Shown: positions 11,246-22,596, counted from the stretch's first letter. The stretch is DNA of 64,000 bases from Dioscorea cayenensis subsp. rotundata (GCF_009730915.1 NC_052476.1:17018162-17082161), one strand, 5' to 3'. A program made the numbers and translations. Notes: generated from the letters alone by a model not told the origin.

Positions 11246-13001
11246 TATTATTATTTTTTTATTATATATTTTTTTTTTGCAGATTCTCCCAAACATTTTC
11301 TTTTCACTTCTCATCATCATTTATTCTTTTTTTCTTTAATTTTCCAATAACTTTTTGGTTTTTTTTGGGTCCCAATCAAGGCAAACATTAATATTTTTTT
11401 TTTTAAAAAAATATGAATAGGCCTATATACCTATTTTATCACTAACTCATTATATGATTTGAATCATATGCACATAACATGGCTAACATGCATCATGCAT
11501 TTGAATGACATGAAACCCATGATGGGGCCCACCAAGAATGCTAGTATAAATTCAATATCCATCTAATTCATGTATCCATGCATGGGATTTGAGAAGTCAT
11601 GTATTATATTTCAATAAGGAAGACAATCATTCTTCAACATTTTCTTCTTTTTTTTTATCTTATTATTTTTTTTTGGCCCCTTATTTATTTTAAATTTTCT
11701 TTCTGTTAGGGGATACACCCGTTGCCTTGGAAAATGAGCTCTTGCAGAACCTGCCAATAATCCAAGAAGGTTTTTTTTAATATATATATATATATATATA
11801 TTATTTGTTTATATATATTTTTTATTTTCCTTTTCTTTTCATTCCATAACGATTTTATTATTATTATTATTATTATATTTTTTTAGCGATTCAAGAGGAT
11901 GAAAGTATTTAATCTCTTGGTCAAACTCCTTCGGCAAGTTTTATAAAAGATGCCCCCTCTTCAATGGAGAGTGATGGCGGGAATACTCATGTTGAAGGTG
12001 TACCTTGCGATAGCAAAAACGCTAACATTGAAAACACGCCTCAGAATAGTGATAACGTCAATGTTGATACCACACCTCTAGGAATGCAGAACGAAGGTAT
12101 TATTTATTTATTTATTTTCTTTCGTGAACCGCCGTGATATATGTATATATATATATATATATTATTTTCTTTTTTTTTCTTTCGTTTTTTAGACGTCCAA
12201 GAAATTGCCAAGGACGTTCATACTCCCACCGAGGAATTGGAAAGTGATGGCTCTAATGCCGACGTCGGGATTACCAATTTGCCTGATCAAGGCCAAGGTT
12301 TTTTTTTAAATCTTCTTTTTTTTTATTATTATTATTTATTGAAGGTCAAAATTTATTTGTATATTTTCTTTGTAGGTTCAAAGAATATACCGAATGTAGT
12401 TTTACGCCTGCGAGACGAGATGATCAACAACATCAAATCCCTTAACTATCACAACTACCAAGACATCATCAACAAAGTGAAGGAGTCAAAATTACTCTTT
12501 CAACCTTTCGACGTTGATTTGAACAATCTAGAGCCTTTCATAGAGAAGGTCGCTCGATGTGCATCCTATGCTACAGAAGCCTCAGAGGATCCTAATGTTC
12601 AAGCTTGCATCTGTAGTCAACAAGACAAAGCATGCATACACGAAAGAACTTTGGCACTTGAGCATCTTAACAATCTCAGGACAGACTGGACCAATGACAT
12701 AAATGTGAACAAGGAGGAGTATCAGAAACTTGCTGAAAGGGAACATCAACTTCAGGCTGAACTTTGTGAGATTCAAGACACAATGAAGACTTTGGGTGAA
12801 AAGATAGCGAATTCGACGGACCTATTTGAAGCTTTCGAGCCTACACAAGTGAATCTTCAAGTTGCATTGGATGAGGCCAAGACACAACTTACTGAGAATC
12901 AAGGAGAGAACTTAGATACTCCTCTTATGGCTATTTTCACTAAATGGCTCGATGAGTTAGAGGAAGCAAAAGAATCGTTGTTGAAATTTACTGGGCATTA
13001 A

Positions 13002-14227
13002 AGAGCCCTCTCTCTTTCTTTCCTTTCCTAGTTTGTTTTCTTAATTTGCTTTTCTAGTTTGTTTATGCTCTAGCAATTTGATTTTAAAACATCGATCATG
13101 AACATTTGATTTGAATAAGCCTTAGCTTTTTTCATGCATCTTTGTTTTTAATAGAATACTTGGAGAATTGAAATCATGATTGATTTTTTTTTCCTTGTTT
13201 TGTTTTCTTCCTTCTTCTTTCTTTTTTTTTTGTTATTATTCATTTTGAATGAGGGGCTTATATTTGTCAATATTTTCAGCCACATTTGAACTGATTTTAT
13301 AAGGCATTCATCCACTTAATAGCGTCCTAGGCAAATAGGGAAATAGACCAACAAGGTCTGTGAACTCAATTTTTTATGATAATCAAATGAGCTCAAATTC
13401 CAATCTCCATCATTCATTTTAAAGATAAGGACCTTATAAATGACTGTAAAAATTTTCACTAAAATTGAATATGATTTGATATGGTGATACTTGACTTGAT
13501 GATGAGGTAGTCAGGCAGGGAATTTGGGCAAATCTCGCTTCTAGATGTCCGAATTTTTTTATAATAGTCATATGAACTTAGAATTTCAATCGTGACCGTT
13601 CATATTGAAGATCAGAACGCCTTGATCATATAGAAAATATTTCAAGAGGATTGAAACTATTTTGACTATCTGATATTAAGCTAGAATTTGAATATAGTGT
13701 AATGACAATCATTAATGAATTTCATGCTTGATTTGTGATTTTATTTTGATAATTGATGAACTTGAGGCTCAATCATAACCGTTCACATTGAGCATTATCA
13801 AGGCTAGAGTTTTCATTAAAAATTTCAGACAGATCTGAATTTTTGGCATAGTCCGATTAATACATTGATCAACATTGAATGTAGAGAAGCAGTGTCCTGC
13901 ATCATGGCCCACAACCCTACTCTCTTCAATAAATCATGTAATCTTCAAATCAAATTTCAACCATTCAGATTGAAGACTAAACATGTATTTACAATTTGAA
14001 AGAAATTTTAAGGCAATCAAAGATAATTTAGTCACCCGATGAAGACCTTGATTGGAATAATACCATCAAAGAAGCTTTTAGCTTTCAACACCTTTAACAT
14101 GCATAAGTTTTTATTATTATTTTTTTGTTTTTTTTTTGTTTTTATGATTTTTTTATTTTATTATTTTATTATTATTATTATTATTTTTATTATTATCGGG
14201 GAAAAATCACGAGGGGACCGATGTATT
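13002..14227. repeat. Spacer between PMD gene and integrase with a four-copy ~184-bp repeat
   Basis: A word resembling CAATCGTGACCGTTCATATT, followed by GAAGAT, recurs at about 13400, 13584, 13771 and 13957. This suggests four diverged ~184-bp units. Each is followed by a TTTC-A-GA-TTGAAA-like block. The rest is AT-rich, with a long T/ATT run at 14108-14195. No gene is seen. Confidence 0.55.
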
Positions 14228-14440
14228 TGCCTCAGGATGCACACTTAACTGTGCATGACCAGTCTACATGGAGCCGGACGTTCCTTCATAGACAAACACA
14301 TGTCTCCTTATTTCATTGAACTAATTTTTAGTACATGAATGCATGAAAATAAATATTTTGCCTCGAGAAGCACATTTAATTGTACATGACTAGTCAACCC
14401 TTGAGAGGGACCAGACGTTCCGTCATAGGCAAACATTTTT
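14228..14440 (-). repeat. Two-copy ~125-bp repeat downstream of integrase
   Basis: Both copies carry TTTGCCTC-GGA/AGA-GCACA, then TGACNAGTC, then GACGTTCC-TCATAG-CAAACA (about 14228-14305 and 14358-14437). They lie directly 3' of the integrase frame on its own strand. Confidence 0.7.
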
Positions 14441-14443
14441 ACA

Positions 14444-15859
14444 TTAGACATAATATTTCTTTAAGAAACGGCCGTTGATGGGTGGCATCGGTCTTTCTCC
14501 ATTGGCATCAATAAGTTGATATGCACCTCCTTCGTAGACGATCTCCACAACATAAGGGCCTTCCCAATTTGCTTTGAATTTGCCCCCGGCCTTTTTGTTG
14601 GTGATGATGGGTCTTCTGAGGACAAGGACCATCTCTCCTTTGGTGAAAGTCTGAAAATGAGCCATCTTGTTGTATGCTTGAGACATTTGTGCTTTGTAAA
14701 CTTCGAGATTTTGTTGCACCCCTAATCTTTTTTCATCAAGAGAGTCCAACTCAACCAAGAGGAGCCGAACATTATCTTCATTAGAAATTTCATTTTGCAA
14801 TGCCATTCTCAGAGAGGGTATCTGGATTTCGAGAGGTAAGACCGCTTCAGTTGCAAACACCAAAGAATATGGCGTGTACCGTGGTCTGAGTCCTATAGGT
14901 AGTGCGATATGCCTATAGCATCTCCGGGAGTCTTTCATGCCAATCTCTCTTGTTTTTTTAGACACTACTTTCTTTACATGACTTTTGAGAGGGTTTTATT
15001 GAATGCTACGCCAATCCATTTTGCTCTAGCATTATAGATGGAGGTATATCTCCAATCTATTTTTATGATGCTCGCATAAATCTCCCAACCTTGAAGCTTA
15101 CAGGCGGGACCATTGTCCGAAATAATTCTTCTTGGAGTCCCTAAATCTATATAAGATGTTCTGCCTGAAGAATTTGAGGATATTCTCAATCTTGACTTCT
15201 CTAAGTGGGATTGCTTCCGCCCATCTGGAAAAGTAATCTGTTGCAGCCAATATGAATCGATGTCCCAAAGATGATGGTGATTCAATAGGACTGATTACAT
15301 CCGTTCCCCATATCTCAAAGGGCCATGAAGAGGCTGTCGGGTGTAAAGGATTTGGATGTTGATGAATAAAGTTTCCATGTATCTGACATAGATGACATTT
15401 TCTAGCATAATTAATGCAATCTCCGACCATGGTTGGCCAGTAATACCCCAAGCGCTTGATTTTGATTCGCATCTTGGGTCCGGATTGGTGCGCACCACAT
15501 ATCCCGAAATGCACATCATGCATAACTTCTTGGGCTTCTTCATTTGAGAGGCACCGCAGGAGCAATTGATCATAGGACCTGCGGTATAATATATCATTTA
15601 TGAGGGTGAATCTTAGGGCTCTTCGCTTTATCTGAAGACCTTTTGATTTATCCTCAGGAAGTTTATCATATTTCAAATATTCCATGAACGGTTGCCTCCA
15701 ATCTTCCTTTGGCATTTCGAGAGTGAAAACTTCCGCATGGCCCCTAGCACTTTCCTCTTCGACTTCATCGGGGATCGTACTAATGGGTCTTCTATTTCTT
15801 ATGGTTATATGGATTTCTTCATAATTTGGATTCGCCAGCTCCTTTGCTACTTTCACCAA
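14444..15859 (-). pseudogene. Tat integrase, frameshifted
   Basis: The minus strand reads through three frames (15859-15098, 15285-14974, 14965-14444). In order: a linker (EEAQEVMHDVHFGICGAHQS), the HHCC zinc finger with CHLCQ, the catalytic core with GTDVISPI and TDYFSRWAEAIPL, the second Asp in RRIISDNGPA, and a C-terminal domain ending PINGRFLKKYYV without a chromodomain. Where the third catalytic residue (Glu) is expected, the sequence reads AKWIGVAFNKTL and the Glu is gone, apparently through small indels. It would normally insert the cDNA copy into the genome; this copy cannot. Confidence 0.85.
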
Positions 15860-15868
15860 AGAATCAGC

Positions 15869-16260
15869 TTATCCATTTTCTGATCTTGAAACCCTCCTCA
15901 ATTGCACTTGGGGAATTTTCTTCATCAGATTTTTGACATTCTTATAATATTTAAGAAGTTCAGGTTTGTATATCTTGTAGTCTCCTTCGACTTGCATGAT
16001 ATTGAGTTGTGAGTCTCCAAAGATGTGTATGTCTTGGATCCCCATTTTGATTACCAGTTCCAAACCAGCTATAAGAGCTTCATATTCTGCCTCATTGTTT
16101 GTACATGGTCCCGTGAGGAAGAGAGCATATCTTAGGATTCCCCCTTCCAGTGTAACGAATACAAGTCCTATTCCAGCTTTGATTTGTGGCATTTGGGATA
16201 TGAGTGCCGGTTTTATAGATGACGCTCCATCAAAGTATAGTCACCACCTTGCTTCTTCCA
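15869..16260 (-). pseudogene. Second (archaeal-type) RNase H of the Tat element
   Basis: The reading W-stop-LYFDGAS (TGA at 16241-16243 in place of Trp) is followed by GIGLVFVTLEGGILRYAL, CTNNEAEYEALIAGLEL and FGDSQLNIMQVEGDY. The DGAS Asp, the EAEYEA Glu and the GDSQ Asp are the expected catalytic acids and are present. The presence of this domain after the usual RNase H places the element in the Tat clade. Apart from the single nonsense change and the frame end at 15869, the domain is well kept. Confidence 0.85.
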
Positions 16261-16363
16261 CTATTAATGTCTCTTCATCAGGGAGTTCAAGATTAAGTGG
16301 TGAATCATCAGGGAGAGGATGTGCTGCTAGAAAGTCTGCCAGCGCTTGCTCTTTAATTGCCTT

Positions 16364-16909
16364 CTATGGAGTATACATTATATCAAATTCCATTAGAATC
16401 AATGCCCATTTTGCTAGTCTTCCTGTAAGCAACGGCCTCATCATAAGGTATTTGAGTGGGTCTATTTTTGATATGAGTATTACTTTATGCACTAGCAAGT
16501 AGTGTCTCAACTTCTTGACTACAAACACTAAAGCTAGGCAATGCTTTTCAATTGGCGTATATTTACTCTCAGCTCCTACCAACATCCTGCTAAGGTAATA
16601 TAACGCATTTTCTTTGCCTTCTTCATTATTCTGAGCTAACATAGCCCCCAAAGATCCTTCCAATGCGGCCGTATATAAGATCAGAGGCTTTCCATGAATC
16701 AGAGCTGCCAACACTGGTGGATTCAACAAGTACTGTTTAATGTCATCGAAAGCTCTCTGACATTCATCATCCCATTTGAAAGGAGCATTTTTCTTGACCA
16801 ATTTAGATAAGGGCTTGCATCTTCCAGAGAGGTTGGAGATAAATCTCCTGATATATGCTAAACGACCTTGGAAGGAGCGCAGCTGCTTCAATGTCCGAGG
16901 AGGTGTCAT
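16364..16909 (-). pseudogene. Reverse transcriptase thumb/connection and first RNase H
   Basis: Starts MTPPRTLKQLRSFQGRLAYI, the connection block that normally follows the RT palm. RNase H follows: FKWDDECQRAFDDIKQYL, LILYTAALEGSLGAMLAQ and SKYTPIEKHCLALVFVVKKL. The last part, RLAKWALILMEFDIMYTP, is the typical end before the linker. The palm should precede this block but is absent. Confidence 0.85.
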
Positions 16910-17378
16910 TTCCAGGATGGCCTTTATCTTGGACGGATCTATCTCTATTCATAGGGACTATGCTAGCTATCCCATCAGGGTATGTTTCTTCTCTGATAAA
17001 ATTTGCTTCAATTAGCTTCTTGGTCTCTTCTATAACCTTTTCTTTTAGGTCAAACTTCATCTTTCTTGGTGCCTGTTTGACTTGAGTAGCATTAGGATCA
17101 ATGGCCAGTCTATGAACAGCTACCTCATCATCCAATCCTGGCATTTCATTATAGTTCCAAGCAAAGCAGTCAATATGCTCCTTCAAGAGAGCCTTGAATG
17201 ATGATTTTTCTTCTTCTGATAGTTGTGCACTTAGGAAAGCCGACGTTGGGTCATCATCGCTTCCTAAGTCGATTTCAACCAACTCATCAATTGTTGCTTG
17301 CCCCCATCTTCTAGTTTGAGTGGTGCATTCTGTATCTTTATTTCCTCTTCTTCTTCTTGCAATGTTACCATGTAACAT
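16803..17378 (-). pseudogene. Reverse transcriptase N-terminal part, palm deleted
   Basis: Contains LSEEEKSSFKALLKEHIDCF, AWNYNEMPGLD, VKQAPRKMKFDLKEKVIEE and YPDGIASIVPM, the normal start of a Tat RT domain. Right after IASIVPM the DNA jumps, in another frame, to IDPSKIKAILEMTPPRTL, which is the start of the connection region. About 170 residues containing the YxDD catalytic loop are therefore missing. The element could not reverse-transcribe itself. Confidence 0.8.
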
Positions 17379-18362
17379 GAGTGCCTGGAAAACTCAGAAT
17401 AGCCTATCCCTTTCTTGTCTATCTGTGTAGGATGCCATAATTGACGAAAGCTTTGATGTGACTTCCTTGACCACTTGATTCTGCTCCCAAACCTCTCAAC
17501 TATTGTCCTGAGCTTGTTGGGGTAATGGCTTGGGAAGTTTATGGGTTGAGCTTCATCATCTTCTATTTCTTCAATATTTATGATATCATCATTTAAGGTT
17601 TTCTTGCTCTTGTCCTTGTAAAAGAGAATACCTCTCTCCTTTTCATGCCGAGCTGGCACATAAAATGTCTTTAGATGCTCGACTGTATTTACATTCAAGT
17701 CATCCAGGGATTTGTGTAAACCATCAGGAATCCTCATAATGTATAATGCGTTTTCTTCAATAGATCTTTCAATTTGACCCTTACTTTGGTGTATATCTGC
17801 ATCGCTCTCATCTTCGCTCTCATCTTCTGATGACTTAGTGTCACTATCAAAGTGAGGTGGCACTGGTTCTCTTTTCTGGAGCACAGGAGTAGTTTTGACC
17901 GTCTTCATCACAGACTCTTCTTCTTGGCATGGCAATTTGCCCCCTTTGGTTGACTTGGATGCGTTAAGATAATACCTCGCATCCTCATAGTGTATTTCAT
18001 GGATGCCAAAGGGTTGGATCTCTCCATCAATTCTAAACTCTTCCCCATCCACCAAATACTTTGCACATTGATGCAGTGTTGAAGGAACCAACTGGTTTCA
18101 TGAATCCATGGCCTTCCTAAGAAGGCTTTATAGGAAGTATCAGCATCAATTACATGGAATTTCACGTTAGATGATATTTTTCCAAATTTGAGGGGGAGAG
18201 TGATTGATCCCAATGCCTTTTGGCTGTGCTGATTGAAACCCTAGATGATGATCTTCTCCGAAGATAAGTGGCATACTTCAAGAGCCAATGCTCGAAGAGT
18301 GTTGAGGGTCATTAAATTCAAAGAAGACCCTGGATCAATCAAAACCGGTTGATCTTTACTCC
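17264..18362 (-). pseudogene. Tat aspartic protease and protease-RT linker
   Basis: At the 5' side the frame of the previous ORF is shifted by one base just before LIDPGSSLNLMTL (RC of about 18305-18345). This is the protease active-site block, DPGS in place of the more familiar D-T/S-G. It goes on to TLPLKFG and FHVIDADTSYKAFLGRPWIH, the conserved end of the protease fold, followed by an acidic linker (SEDESEDESDAD) leading into RT. At least three frame changes occur. Confidence 0.75.
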
Positions 18363-19346
18363 ATCACAAAATCCTGTCACATATAATGGTCTGTTGTGTG
18401 CCGTAGTCCCAAGTAATAGGTCCTCATTTGTGAAGGATACTGAAGATGTATGAGATGGATATAGGCCTTCTTTTATGTTGACCTCGGCAAAGTATGCTTG
18501 ATACTCCTCAGGATTTTGTAGGGCATGTATTAAAGACTCCCTGACTTCAGCTGACATCATCAATGCATCATACATACTGAGGACTGCTGGGACTTTCTTC
18601 AAGTGTGACAAAATGTTGTAGTTTGGCTTTTTCAAGGGTTTCTTGGGGGAGACATTCTCTTCTTTAATCATCTTCCATTTATCTTGGTTATTTGAACTAG
18701 GAACCTGTCTTGGCTGAAGTGTCTTCCCAGTTCTAAGATGCATCTGATGTACATGTTGTGGTGCCTCATCTTCCTCCTCAGGGAAGTTTAGCTCATCTTC
18801 TGAATCATCATGAGCAACTATAGCATAACATTCGCTTTTTTCTTTGAAGTAATCCTCAGTGAGTTTCAAATTTCCCAGAGAAACCTGTCCTTGCAACCAT
18901 TTTTGGAAAGCGTGACATTCTTCTATGGTGTGTCCCATAAGCCGGTGATATTGGCAGTAGTTTGGATGTCTATCAAGATACATCAGGCGCCTCCTTTTGG
19001 GTTTAGGAAAATCCAATTCATTTTCTATAGCTTGATCAAAAAGCTCTTTCCTTTTATCTTTTCTGATAAATCTTTCTTTAGTATTTGTTGCTTTAGCAGG
19101 GGCTGGAGAATCCACGACTTTTGAAATAAAATTTTGTCCTGATAATTCTGGAGGATATGTCCCAGATTCATCCCACTCAGCATCTTCAATATGTAACTGT
19201 CGTAGCCTATTAGCTAACTTATCTGTCACCCTTTGAATGAAAGCAGGGATGTCTTCAGCAGGCATGACTTTCTTCAAGACCTTATATTTTGTTGTCTTCG
19301 GGGTGTAATATGGTTCTTTGGACTTTACTTGTGGGTAAGGCTCCAA
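18339..19346 (-). pseudogene. Tat gag C-terminal module with zinc knuckle (second copy)
   Basis: A 335-codon open frame starting MEPYPQVKSKEPYYTPKTTK. It carries NYCQYHRLMGHTIEECHAFQ, a C-x2-H-x4-H-x4-C knuckle, then KWLQGQVSLGNLKL. Acidic and basic linkers follow, up to the segment before protease (LLLGTTAHNRPLYVTGFCDG). A very similar knuckle occurs in the upstream module, so this part of gag looks duplicated. Confidence 0.75.
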
Positions 19347-19397
19347 GAGCTTGGGGTTCGCATTCTTTACTCTCTCCCTGAATGCTATCTTCTTTCT

Positions 19398-20115
19398 CTA
19401 CTTCTTACTGACATAGGGCCGGCCGTAACGATCATATGACTCTTTTGGCTCAGAGAAGCTATCATATTCGTCATCATCTTCTGGGTTATATAGAGGTTCC
19501 CCTCCTGAAATAACCCTGCAAGTCTCCACTTGCACATCTTCTTCATTTTCATCAATTTTCTCAGCGAATTCCCCGAGTAATTCTTCGACTTCTTCAGGAA
19601 AATAATCTCTGAGGGTTATCGAAACCCTTTCCTTCTGCTCATACTCTTCAAGGGCCTCTATATACTCCTCAATAATGGATTTCTTGCGCTTTTGCTTTCT
19701 TTTCTTGTTCTTCTTTTTTGACTGTTTTGTCTGGTGACCTTTATGAGGTTGCTGAGAGCATTTCCAAATGATCCCTGGCAGTTCAGCCAACTTCTTCAAC
19801 ATCTTCTTTGATCTTTTGGATATAAATACTTCCCATAACTCTTCTGGAACAGCACAAGGTTTGTCATTCTCTGTTGATGTAAATATCACTTTGTTACCAA
19901 CCACTTTGACTTCCCTTTGGGATGACCCTTCAGGATTTAGGGCAGTCACGTAGCATATATGTTCAACTGGTTGCTCAGACAAAACATTCTTTGAGAGTGT
20001 GATTTTGCCCTCATGGTATTGTCGCTCGACCCAATCCTTGTAAACATAACAATCTTCTATTGTATGTCCCAACACCCTATGATATGGACAGTAATTAGGA
20101 TGATCTATCTTGCTT
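19398..20115 (-). pseudogene. Tat gag module with zinc knuckle (first copy)
   Basis: Reads DHPNYCPYHRVLGHTIEDCY, the same C-x2-H-x4-H-x4-C knuckle as the next module, then VYKDWVERQYHEGKITL. A lysine block (KSKKKNKKRKQKRKKS-like) and a long Glu-rich segment follow, ending in a stop at 19398. It joins the second module after a short gap with stops. Confidence 0.7.
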
Positions 20116-22348
20116 TGCTCTTCAGGTCTTTTGCATTCAGGGAGCTACAGACCCTCTCTCACAGCATCTTTGAAGATTTTATGTACTTTATCTCTTCTGA
20201 TGGAATACTTCTTATTCATCTTATCCTTCAAGGAAGGAAGAGGTTTTGACTCTTTGTCAGTAGGACCTAAACTAGGAACCTTAGCTTGTTCCAGTTTATG
20301 GGACTCTGCTACACCTATCCCCTTCTAAATATTGAAGGTAGTAGCAGTGTACTTGACACCTTCTGTTTTCTTAGATTTGTCTTTGTCACTCCTTGAAGTG
20401 GTCTGGAAATTGGACAACACCTTCGGGTTGGTCCTTTCCAATTTTTTAGCTTGTGAGATTAAGCCTTGGAATGTAGTGGTGCTAGATGTACTCAAGAAGG
20501 GCAACATCCAACTATCAATGTTCGTGACAATAAACCCATTTGCACTGCTGGCGATCAAGTGGTTGTTCACATTTAATGCTCAAGTTCCTCCACCTCATGA
20601 TTTAATCGACCACTTTTTCATCTTTGTTTTGGCGAGTGGCTACGAGGTCAGCAATTGTGATTTTGTCACTTATGCCCCCAAAACGTACTCGAAAGGCATC
20701 TTTCGTGTCTTGCCATGTTTGGATTGACTCAGGTTCGATTTGCATACCATTCAAATGCTACTCTCTGCAAGACTTGCGAGAATTGTTTGAGGAGGAGTGA
20801 TGGCTTCACACTTGTATCTCCAAAAAGCCGTGACAAAAATGAGCCAAGTGTTGGTCGGGGATTGCCAATCGATGAAATTGCTTGAATTTAGGAGCGTTAT
20901 ATCCCTTGGGGTAGGGGCACCAAGTCGTGGTAGCTGGGATAGGGCTTGTCTCCATCGCCCTTGACTCAATTCCTTTGGCTTGATTTAATTCGACAAGCTA
21001 CCCATTCATTTGTATCTCTTCCCGAGTCATTACGAGTGATTGTTCTGAGCAGGGAGCATAAGAGGTTCCCCCATGTTCTGCTGGCATGAAGGTTTCCTTT
21101 CGATGTGGTGTTGGACTTCCGACCTCCGCATTCTCTATAGGAAACCAGTAGGGGTTACCCCTGCTAAAGCGGCCTTAGGGGCTTCTCTCGACCCGTCGGG
21201 TTGGACTTCTCAATCTTCTCGGTTGTTCGGGTTGATTTTTCCATGAGGATGTTAATTTGTTTTCGCATTTGTAACATTGAGCGCCATCAACATTGCCATG
21301 TTGTCATTGAGTCTTTGATATTCGATATCACGGTGTCCCTTTTGAGGAATAAAGACGAGGTTCATCCTCTTCATCTTCATTTAGTTCTCTGTACTTCTTT
21401 GTGTTTCCTTGGTACATGGAGCGGTGGAAGGCTAATCCCTATCCCTTGCTCCTCATGTGGTGGCACATGACTAGAACCTTCTTCTCCATTCAGGGAGTCT
21501 GTTGCTCTTCTACGGGATCTTATAACAGGTCCCGGTTGTTCTTGTTCGGGTGCAGGATCTCCTCTTGCTTTAGTAACCATCCGACAAGTGTGTACTTCTA
21601 CATCTGCATCAGACATTTCTTCATCTTTTATTTCTCTCCTCCATTGAAATTTAGACCTGTTAACCTTGGGTTGATTTCTTGTAGGAGCTAAACGGTCAAA
21701 CACCGTCTTCTACGTTGTTGAAATCAATTGCGTCTTCTTTTGATAGAATTCTTTTGGTCTTATCTTCTCTGACTGCAGTTTCCTTGATGCTGTGTACGTC
21801 TTGTAAAGGTTTTGACCAAACGAATTCCTGTGATAGGACTTTGGAGGTCTACCAACCTTGCTTTCACTCAGTTGGGGGCACAGGTTTGCAGTGGTTGCGT
21901 TCTTCTTCACCAGGTTAAGAGGTTCAAATGAGTTGTTGAAGTTACTCATTTAATCATTCTTAAGTCCTTGGAATGACACAAAATCCAACTTTTGTCTTGG
22001 AATTTTGACTTTCTTTTGTGTGAGCCTTGAAAACACACTTTTCTTCTTTGGTGTGTCTTCCTCATATGAGTGAAAAATTCCGCTTTCCCGCCCCTTTGCT
22101 GTAATAGTAAAAGCGGGTTCATCATCATCATTCATAGAAATTACCCTTTTAGGGTTGGATAGCCTCTCAAATGCAGATACTCTTGGTGCTCCCCTGACAT
22201 CAGCATCCTCGCTAGTTGAAGGAACAATCACATTGGGGCGACGACCTTTGGATGGAAGCCGCGGGGCTGTCGAGGGTTCTCCTTGAGTGCGGGTCTCCTT
22301 ACGAGTCGCACGATCTCGGATATGGTGCCAAAGGTCAGTTCGACTCAC
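20116..22348 (-). pseudogene. Tat gag N-terminal and capsid region, decayed
   Basis: Starts at ATG 22348 (MSRTDLWHHIRDRAT). Landmarks include RVSAFERLSNPKRVI, FDRLAPTRNQPKVNR (around 21690) and a capsid-like part with WQSPTNTWLIFVTAFW (20870) and FQGLISQAKKLE (about 20450). Several stops and shifts break it into frames of 70-130 codons. Assignment rests on position between primer site and protease and on the Tat-style Ser/Arg linker words. Confidence 0.6.
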
Positions 22349-22570
22349 GCGGCTCCGATGTTGAAGGTGCGGTTAGGGCGATTGAACCTCAGTTCCTTCG
22401 CCAAGGAAAATTGTGAGTTTCGGGCTTCTAGAGGTGGTTGAGTTTTTGAATGCCATTTGTTCTTCGTTTCCTGCAAAATAAATAAAAAAAAACATTATTA
22501 GGTATCTTTCATAGGATGTAGGAATAACGCCTTTACTTGTACTTTTGCCTCAAAGATGGGGGGAGAAATG

Positions 22571-22591
22571 GGGTTCCCACCGGGCTTGCCA
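22571..22591 (-). other. Primer-binding-site candidate of the Tat element
   Basis: Five bases after the end of the 5' LTR the minus strand reads TGGCAAGCCCGGTGGGAACC. TGG is the complement of a tRNA CCA end. The tRNA identity is not clear from the sequence alone. Confidence 0.5.
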
Positions 22592-22596
22592 GAATT

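Larger units (their letters stand above)
8332..13001 (+). pseudogene. Plant mobile domain (PMD) protein gene carried antisense in the Tat element, decayed
   Basis: Exon 1 starts at ATG 8332 (MANTSQPFWDMNQN). It continues in frame past a single TAA (8464-8466) to NRWFEDGLTDAIC and the PMD signature TFHFLHGEVGISLWDIKELG plus GIPIIGDIYDEVIPPN. A frameshift near 9040 moves the reading to the frame that ends at 9655, then others to about 10121. Further exons by frame and GT/AG sites: 10610-10717, 10809-10925, 11710-11769, 11887-12096 (with TAA 11910), 12193-12297 and 12376-13001. The last exon encodes a Glu/Lys-rich, probably coiled-coil tail ending KESLLKFTGH. PMD proteins of the MAIN/MAIL type act in silencing and genome maintenance, and many relatives are carried by transposons. 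Convergent with the integrase, 1.4 kb apart. The domain is clear; the exon set is inference. Confidence 0.8.
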
